Assembly: GCA_002434245.1 (NCBI GenBank)
Contig: DJJR01000056.1
Location: 1-29,424 of the forward strand
Origin: Pelosinus fermentans
GTDB lineage: Bacteria > Bacillota > Negativicutes > DSM-13327
Length of the DNA stretch: 29,424 nt
Direction of reading: 5' to 3'
Part shown: positions 25,082 through 29,424 of the stretch, piece by piece
Numbering within the stretch: position 1 is the first letter of the stretch
Layout of the letters: the number at the start of each line of letters is the position of its first letter
Notes under the pieces: model-generated
What the model was told of the DNA's origin: nothing
What the model saw: the letters and a program-made list of their open reading frames with translations, nothing else
Databases searched by the model: none
Program-made: the position numbers and the translations under genes

Positions 25082-25138
25082 ATATAGAAAAGAAAGACTT
25101 AGCCTAGGCTAAGTCTTTCTTTTCTATATTCATTTTTT
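25078..25138 (+). terminator. 28-bp perfect hairpin terminator of motAB
   Basis: Positions 25078-25133 are a perfect inverted repeat with 28-bp arms and no spacer (centre CCTAGG at 25103-25108), followed by T-residues to 25138. The motB stop codon is inside the left arm. Confidence 0.92.
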
Positions 25139-25156
25139 GTATTTTACCCGTATCTA

Positions 25157-25186
25157 TTGGCAAAAGACAGTTAATGCTGGTACAAT
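25157..25186 (+). promoter_or_regulatory. Sigma-A promoter of acpS-nnr
   Basis: TTGGCA, an 18-nt spacer and TACAAT with an extended -10 TG (TGGTACAAT). Transcription should begin near 25193, about 28 nt before the acpS start. Confidence 0.7.
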
Positions 25187-25220
25187 GAATGATAGTAAAA
25201 GGTAATATGGAGTGAAATCT

Positions 25221-25598
25221 GTGATTATTGGTACTGGAATTGACATTATTGAAATTAATCGTATAAAAGATGCTATTGCGCGCCAATCTTTTGTAGACAA
25301 AGTATTCACCCTGCAGGAACAGCAATATTGTGAAAGTCGGGGCATGCAAAAAGCGTCTTCTTATGCAGCACGATTTGCTGGTAAGGAAGCAGTCATGAAA
25401 GCCTTTGGAACAGGAATGGCAGGTGGAAGACTTAAGGATATTGAAATTATTCTTGATGATAAAGGCTGCCCGCATGTAAATTTAAGTGGACAATTTGGCG
25501 CTTTAGCAAAAAGTATGGGGGTTAGTATGACATATATATCATTGACACATGCACGAGAATATGCCGCTGCCCAGGTCATTTTATGGGGAGGAAAATAA
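25221..25598 (+). CDS. acpS: Holo-[acyl-carrier-protein] synthase
   Basis: A 125-residue phosphopantetheinyl transferase that moves 4'-phosphopantetheine from coenzyme A to apo-ACP for fatty acid synthesis. The magnesium-binding residues are Asp8 in GTGIDIIEI and Glu56 in FAGKEAVMKAFGTG. I start at GTG 25221, which follows GGAG by 8 nt and gives the standard MIIGTGIDI N-terminus. GTG 25212 would add three residues and overlaps that site. It is followed directly by nnr, with 1 bp between. Confidence 0.92.
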   Translation: MIIGTGIDIIEINRIKDAIARQSFVDKVFTLQEQQYCESRGMQKASSYAARFAGKEAVMKAFGTGMAGGRLKDIEIILDDKGCPHVNLSGQFGALAKSMGVSMTYISLTHAREYAAAQVILWGGK

Positions 25599-25599
25599 T

Positions 25600-27153
25600 A
25601 TGAAAGTAGTAACCGTTGCTGAAATGAAAGAGATAGAAAGGGCAGCAATCGAAGAATATGGTATTCCTGGTATTGTTCTTATGGAGAATGCCGGCGTGGA
25701 AGTGGCTGGGCAAATTGAGAGTATACTAGGAAATTTACATAATAAAAAGATTTCTGTATTTGCTGGTACTGGAAATAATGGCGCTGATGGTTATGTAGTT
25801 GCTAGGCATCTACATAATCAAGGGGCAAAAGTCAAAGTTTTCTTAATCGGCAGCAAAACGGCTGTAGTTGGTGATGCGTTAACGAATTTACAAATCATTA
25901 CCAATATGGGAATTGATGTTTTAGAAGTAATCAATCAGCACGACTGGGATAAAGTAAAAATTGCTATGACCTTTACGGACTGCCTGGTAGATGCCCTGCT
26001 AGGTACAGGATTTACTGGTAAACTTAGGGATCACATGGTCCAGGTTGTAGAATGTATGAATAAAATGAATAAGGTTATTATTGCCGTAGATGTACCAACA
26101 GGTGTTGACGGCGATACAGGTCAGATTCAGAGTATAGCGGTAAAAGCAAATTATACCATTACGTTTGCTCTGCCAAAGCAAGGACTTTTGTTATATCCTG
26201 GTGCTCTTTATGTTGGTGAACTGTACGTGGCTGATATTGGCGTTCCTAGATTACTGGTACAAAATATTGCAATTCAGCAGAATCTTATTACCAGCGGGGA
26301 CGTGACAAACATGCTTGGTAAAAGACGGCCTGATGCCCATAAAGGAAGTTGTGGCAAAGTATTGGTAGTGGCAGGTTCTAGAGGATTAACAGGTGCTGCT
26401 GCCCTTTCAGCAAGTGCTGCTATGCGCTCTGGTGCAGGCACAGTAAGTTTAGGTATTGCTGAAAGCTTACATGATATCATGGAAATGAAAGTAACAGAAG
26501 TCATGACCAGTCCGTTAGCTGAGGTGAGTCCAGGTGCTTTAGGAGAAGAGTCTTTTCCTGAACTTCAAAGACTTTCCCTGCATAGTGATGTAGTGGTGAT
26601 TGGTCCTGGACTGGGTCGTCATGAAGAAACCATGTCACTTGTGCGCCGTGTGATTACGACAATTGAAAGGCCTTTAGTGATTGATGCAGATGCCTTAAAT
26701 GCACTGATTGACCATACCTCTTTATTAACCGAGGCTAAGTCTGTACCGATACTAACGCCGCATCCTGGAGAGATGGCGCGGCTTGTCGGCTTAACTGCCG
26801 AAGAGGTCAATCAAGATCGCATATATATTGCCCGTCACGCGGCAATTGAGTGGGGAAGTATTATTATTTTAAAAGGAGCACGTACAGTAGTCGCATTTCC
26901 AGATGGTGAAGTATATATTAATAGTAGTGGTAATGCTGGTATGGCAACTGGTGGTGCTGGTGATGTGCTAACTGGAATCATTGCAGGATTTGTAGGCCAA
27001 GGCTTGTCAAGTCATGAAGCAGCATTGATTGGTGTGTATATTCACGGTTTAGCTGGAGATATTGTCGCCAGAAATGGAATGATTGGTATGATCGCAAGTG
27101 ATATCATTAAGGCATTGCCAGCAGCAATATTTGGTATTCAAGAAAATGATTAG
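25600..27153 (+). CDS. nnr: Bifunctional NAD(P)H-hydrate epimerase / ADP-dependent dehydratase
   Basis: A 517-residue metabolite-repair enzyme that restores damaged NADHX/NADPHX. The N-terminal YjeF_N epimerase domain (about 1-215) carries GTGNNGADG (56-64). The C-terminal ribokinase-like dehydratase domain (about 230-515) carries LTPHPGEMARL near 385 and GGAGDVLTG near 451. The ATG at 25600 follows GGGGAGG with good spacing; the longer upstream frame overlaps acpS and is not needed. The acpS-nnr order is common in Firmicutes. Confidence 0.93.
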   Translation: MKVVTVAEMKEIERAAIEEYGIPGIVLMENAGVEVAGQIESILGNLHNKKISVFAGTGNNGADGYVVARHLHNQGAKVKVFLIGSKTAVVGDALTNLQIITNMGIDVLEVINQHDWDKVKIAMTFTDCLVDALLGTGFTGKLRDHMVQVVECMNKMNKVIIAVDVPTGVDGDTGQIQSIAVKANYTITFALPKQGLLLYPGALYVGELYVADIGVPRLLVQNIAIQQNLITSGDVTNMLGKRRPDAHKGSCGKVLVVAGSRGLTGAAALSASAAMRSGAGTVSLGIAESLHDIMEMKVTEVMTSPLAEVSPGALGEESFPELQRLSLHSDVVVIGPGLGRHEETMSLVRRVITTIERPLVIDADALNALIDHTSLLTEAKSVPILTPHPGEMARLVGLTAEEVNQDRIYIARHAAIEWGSIIILKGARTVVAFPDGEVYINSSGNAGMATGGAGDVLTGIIAGFVGQGLSSHEAALIGVYIHGLAGDIVARNGMIGMIASDIIKALPAAIFGIQEND

Positions 27154-27183
27154 GCATAAATTTCTCTTGTTTCATGCATACTT

Positions 27184-27324
27184 ATGATAGTGGAGTTATT
27201 CAATGACAAGTCGCTCAAGACTCCCATTTTCGATAAACAGCAGGTAGATCGGCTAATTTCGGTGGATAAGTGTGACTATGATCAGATGGAGTTAATACTC
27301 CAATTGAGTCAGGTCTTTGGTTAG
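27184..27324 (+). CDS. Possible 46-residue protein between nnr and the toxin-antitoxin pair
   Basis: From ATG 27184 (or GTG 27190) a 46-codon frame reads as a plausible acidic amphipathic protein: MIVELFNDKSL, FDKQQVDRLI, DYDQMELILQLSQVFG. No clear ribosome binding site precedes it, and I recognise no domain. It fills most of an otherwise empty 300-bp gap. It could be a real small gene, a remnant, or chance. Confidence 0.35.
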   Translation: MIVELFNDKSLKTPIFDKQQVDRLISVDKCDYDQMELILQLSQVFG

Positions 27325-27383
27325 TTAAATATGTTGCGCAGCCGGTCATCATTCGCCAGATGATAAAATCGTGTATAAAAAAA

Positions 27384-27412
27384 TTGACATTTGTATATAA
27401 AGAAACTATAAT
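27384..27412 (+). promoter_or_regulatory. Consensus sigma-A promoter of the ndoAI-ndoA operon
   Basis: TTGACA, a 17-nt spacer and TATAAT are a perfect match to consensus. Transcription should start at about 27419. An ATG at 27421 would then be at the extreme 5' end, so it cannot have a ribosome binding site. Confidence 0.92.
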
Positions 27413-27453
27413 CTATCTATATGAATGTTGTGTTAACTGGCGGGGGTGAAGGC

Positions 27454-27726
27454 GTGGCAGAATTGAGGCGTATTATGATTAGTATCCCGAATAGCTTGCT
27501 TCAAGAAGTAGATGGTATTATTGCAATTGAAAAATTAAGCCGTAGTCAATTTGTGCGTGATGCCATGCGACTGTGTATTGAAGAGCGTAGACGTAAGGAA
27601 ATATATGATAAAATGCGTAAGGGATATCAGGAGATGGCTGGGATTAATCTGACATTAGCAGAGGAAGGCTTGCTAGCTGATGCAGATCTATTTGAAATGC
27701 CTACCCTACTGGCGGAGCGTGAATAA
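27454..27726 (+). CDS. ndoAI: EndoAI-type antitoxin (ribbon-helix-helix)
   Basis: A 90-residue antitoxin. The N-terminal ribbon-helix-helix part (RRIMISIPNSLLQEVD followed by SRSQFVRDAMR) binds DNA as a dimer. The C-terminal part, LLADADLFEMPTLLAERE, would block the toxin. I start at GTG 27454 after GGGGGTGA because the promoter places transcription at about 27419; the in-frame ATG at 27421 would be leaderless. It lies 3 bp before the toxin gene. Autorepression by the complex is the usual mode, though I did not identify the operator. Confidence 0.88.
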   Translation: MAELRRIMISIPNSLLQEVDGIIAIEKLSRSQFVRDAMRLCIEERRRKEIYDKMRKGYQEMAGINLTLAEEGLLADADLFEMPTLLAERE

Positions 27727-27729
27727 AAG

Positions 27730-28080
27730 ATGGTCGTAAAACGTGGAGATATTTATTATGCCAATTTAAGTCCGGTAGTGGGTTCGGAACAAGGAGGGCA
27801 TCGTCCCGTTTTGGTCATCCAAAATGATGTTGGTAATAAATATAGTCCGACCATTATCGTAGTAGCCATTACTTCGCAGATTTCGAAGGCTAAGCTGCCG
27901 ACTCATGTGGAAATCAACTCAAAACAATCGAATTTGGAAAAAGATTCTGTGATTCTATTAGAACAACTGCGCACCATTGATAAGCGCCGTTTAAAAGAAA
28001 AGGTTTCTCATTTGAGTGAAGATATCATGTCTATGGTTGATGAATCAATTAAAGTAAGTTTAGGGTTGGTTGAGGTATAA
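27730..28080 (+). CDS. ndoA: EndoA/MazF-family mRNA interferase toxin
   Basis: A 116-residue PemK/MazF-fold endoribonuclease, close in pattern to Bacillus EndoA (NdoA), which cleaves mRNA at U-rich pentamer sites. The N-terminus [20 protein letters not shown] and the positions Arg25 ([11 protein letters not shown]) and Thr48 (VAITSQ) match the known catalytic residues. It follows the antitoxin by 3 bp and ends before an intrinsic terminator. All features suggest an intact toxin. Confidence 0.94.
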   Translation: MVVKRGDIYYANLSPVVGSEQGGHRPVLVIQNDVGNKYSPTIIVVAITSQISKAKLPTHVEINSKQSNLEKDSVILLEQLRTIDKRRLKEKVSHLSEDIMSMVDESIKVSLGLVEV

Positions 28081-28134
28081 TTTTTTTGTATCATATAAGG
28101 ATACGGTTCTTTTAACATTTCGGCATGCAGCTAA

Positions 28135-28159
28135 GGCTTGGTGTAAACCAAGTCTTTTT
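28135..28159 (+). terminator. Terminator of the toxin-antitoxin operon
   Basis: GGCTTGGT (28135-28142) and ACCAAGTC (28147-28154) form an 8-bp stem with a GTAA loop, followed by five T residues. Confidence 0.82.
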
Positions 28160-28222
28160 AGTTATGAGAGATAGGTGTTCTTATGTATGCAAAGGAGGAG
28201 TGGTACTATTTTAGGAGGTAAA

Positions 28223-29098
28223 ATGATGGGACGTAAATGGTTTGGGGTGCTCCTGGTAACCCTTGCTATGCTGGTAACGGCAGGATGTGTTAAAGACAGA
28301 GAGGCAAATGTCAGTCAGGGGCAGGCAACTTCTCCTTTGACTGTAAAGGTGTTAGATATTGGGCAAGGAGATGCTATTTTAATTCGCGCGGCAGGACAAA
28401 CTGTACTGGTTGATACAGGAGATACTGGTACGAAAGACAAATTAGCAGCGTACATAAGAAAAGAGGGAATTACAACAATTGATAAGGTGATTATTACGCA
28501 TCCTCATGCGGATCATTTGGGTGGGATGTCGGCTATTTTAGACAATTTTAAAGTAAATCAAATTTATGACAGCGGGCAAACAACGACAACGGTATTGTAT
28601 CGTAAATATTTGTCTTTAGTGCAAAGCAAGAAGATACCTTTTTCAGTTCTTACTGCCGGCACGGAAATTGCCATTACAAATGATGTAAAACTAAAAATTT
28701 TAGCACCGGAAAAGCCATTTATAAAAGACTCGGAGTTAAATAATAACTCTATCGTAGCAAAATTGGTGTATTATGATTTTTCCATGCTGCTAACAGGTGA
28801 TGCAGAAAAGGAATCAGAAGAACGTATGTGGAAAAAGTATAAAAAAGAACTGAAAAGTACGATTCTAAAGGCTGGACATCATGGCAGCAACACATCTTCA
28901 TCTCCGTCCTTCTTAAAGGCCGTAAATCCTGAAGCTGCCATTATTTCAGTAGGTGCGAATAATGAGTATCATCATCCTCATCCTTCTACATTGAAGAAGT
29001 ATGGTGAGGCTAAAATGAAAATATATCGTACGGATTTAGATGGTACGGTGACAATCAACAGCGATGGTAAAACCTATACCATAACAAAGGAGAGGTAA
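28223..29098 (+). CDS. ComEC-like metallo-beta-lactamase-fold lipoprotein
   Basis: A 291-residue exported protein. The signal ends in a lipobox LVTAGC, with Cys22 as the lipidation site. The metallo-beta-lactamase core has THPHADHLGG (HxHxDH at 93-98), LTGDAEKESE, KAGHHGS and HPHPS as metal-binding motifs. It resembles the hydrolase domain of ComEC/Rec2 competence proteins but lacks the membrane channel. Such stand-alone proteins are predicted extracellular nucleases or phosphodiesterases, without a firm role. The start is ATG 28223 after TAGGAGGT; ATG 28226 is equally possible. It is followed 4 bp later by a DUF3006 gene, a common pairing. Confidence 0.87.
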   Translation: MMGRKWFGVLLVTLAMLVTAGCVKDREANVSQGQATSPLTVKVLDIGQGDAILIRAAGQTVLVDTGDTGTKDKLAAYIRKEGITTIDKVIITHPHADHLGGMSAILDNFKVNQIYDSGQTTTTVLYRKYLSLVQSKKIPFSVLTAGTEIAITNDVKLKILAPEKPFIKDSELNNNSIVAKLVYYDFSMLLTGDAEKESEERMWKKYKKELKSTILKAGHHGSNTSSSPSFLKAVNPEAAIISVGANNEYHHPHPSTLKKYGEAKMKIYRTDLDGTVTINSDGKTYTITKER

Positions 29099-29102
29099 CA
29101 AA

Positions 29103-29330
29103 ATGAAGGTCGTGGCTGTAATCGATCGCTTTGAAGGGAAAAAAGCAGTATTAATGTTGGGTGATGAGGAAGTACAAGTCGTATGGCCCCGCCAGAGTTT
29201 GCCAAGTGAAGCTCGAGAAGGGGATTTCATAACCATGGAGCTGCAGATAGATGGTGAGGCAACAATAGCAGCTAAGGCAGAAGCAGAACGGTTATTAAAA
29301 GAAATACTGGAAAGAAATCAGGAAGGCTAA
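29103..29330 (+). CDS. DUF3006 domain-containing protein
   Basis: A 75-residue acidic protein matching DUF3006: VVAVIDRFEGKKAVLML near the N-terminus, WPRQSLP in the middle, a GDFITMEL strand, and a C-terminal helix rich in E/K/R. There is no signal peptide, so it is cytoplasmic. It follows the ComEC-like lipoprotein gene with the ribosome binding site AGGAGAGG inside that gene's last codons, indicating one operon. Function unknown. The stop codon lies in the loop of the terminator hairpin. Confidence 0.85.
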   Translation: MKVVAVIDRFEGKKAVLMLGDEEVQVVWPRQSLPSEAREGDFITMELQIDGEATIAAKAEAERLLKEILERNQEG

Positions 29331-29351
29331 AAGACTTCCTGATTTCTTTTT
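29311..29351 (+). terminator. Terminator overlapping the end of the DUF3006 gene
   Basis: Arms 29311-29325 and 29335-29349 pair perfectly over 15 bp with a 9-nt loop that includes the stop codon, followed by T residues to 29351. Confidence 0.88.
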
Positions 29352-29424
29352 GCATCTGTCATTATCAAGAAAAGCCCTTTAAAAAGGGGATAGAAAATGC
29401 GTGGGAAAAAATAATCGAACCGCA

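Noticed and set aside
29394..29424. Possible start of a further gene (ATG-CGT-GGG-AAA-AAA-TAA) at the window edge
   Set aside because: The frame closes after five codons. A one-base change in the A-run would open it, but too little sequence follows to judge.

Overview
The window reads as a low-GC, endospore-forming, motile anaerobe of the Firmicutes. The best guess is a diderm Negativicute of the Sporomusaceae (Pelosinus/Sporomusa-like). Grounds for this are an SspF-like alpha/beta spore protein behind a sigma-G-like promoter, an exported Tat-type [NiFe] hydrogenase, the [FeFe]-hydrogenase maturase HydE, an orphan FixC-FixX pair, motAB, and an acpS-nnr-ndoAI-ndoA block. The lineage is inferred from gene content; no search was run.

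Layout. (1) 1-8505: a sigma-54 (-24/-12) promoter at 69-84 precedes a same-strand run of seven genes: DUF1537 acid-sugar kinase, cupin, DapA-type aldolase, D-2-hydroxyacid dehydrogenase, MFS anion transporter, class II (GatY/KbaY-like) aldolase and a dCache chemoreceptor, closed by a terminator at 8467-8505. This looks like one catabolic module (uptake, oxidation, phosphorylation, aldol cleavage) with its own chemoreceptor; the substrate is unknown. (2) 8595-11500: a patchy accessory stretch with a secreted YD-repeat-like gene broken by an in-frame amber codon, an orphan terminator hairpin, a weak small ORF, a COG4551-type phosphatase with an unclear start, a REP-like hairpin, a truncated ORF and a DJ-1/PfpI protein. 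(3) 11552-16079: a YyaL/DUF255 protein whose N-terminus is out of frame at an A6 run, a ferritin behind a Fur-like box, a YbjJ-like MFS protein and the spore protein. (4) 16124-21242: a b-type cytochrome convergent with [NiFe] hydrogenase large and small subunits, then a divergent FixC-FixX pair. (5) 21282-23414: xpt and hydE, divergent. (6) 23538-25138: motA-motB with a 28-bp perfect hairpin terminator. (7) 25157-29351: acpS, bifunctional nnr, a possible 46-residue gene, the EndoAI/EndoA (MazEF-type) toxin-antitoxin pair, a secreted ComEC-like metallo-beta-lactamase lipoprotein and a DUF3006 protein.

The observations most worth following are: a glutamate at the position of a proximal-cluster cysteine in the hydrogenase small subunit; the gene combination and sigma-54 control of the acid-sugar operon; the amber-split secreted gene; the A6 frameshift in the YyaL gene; and an 18-bp palindrome between the hydrogenase and fixCX.
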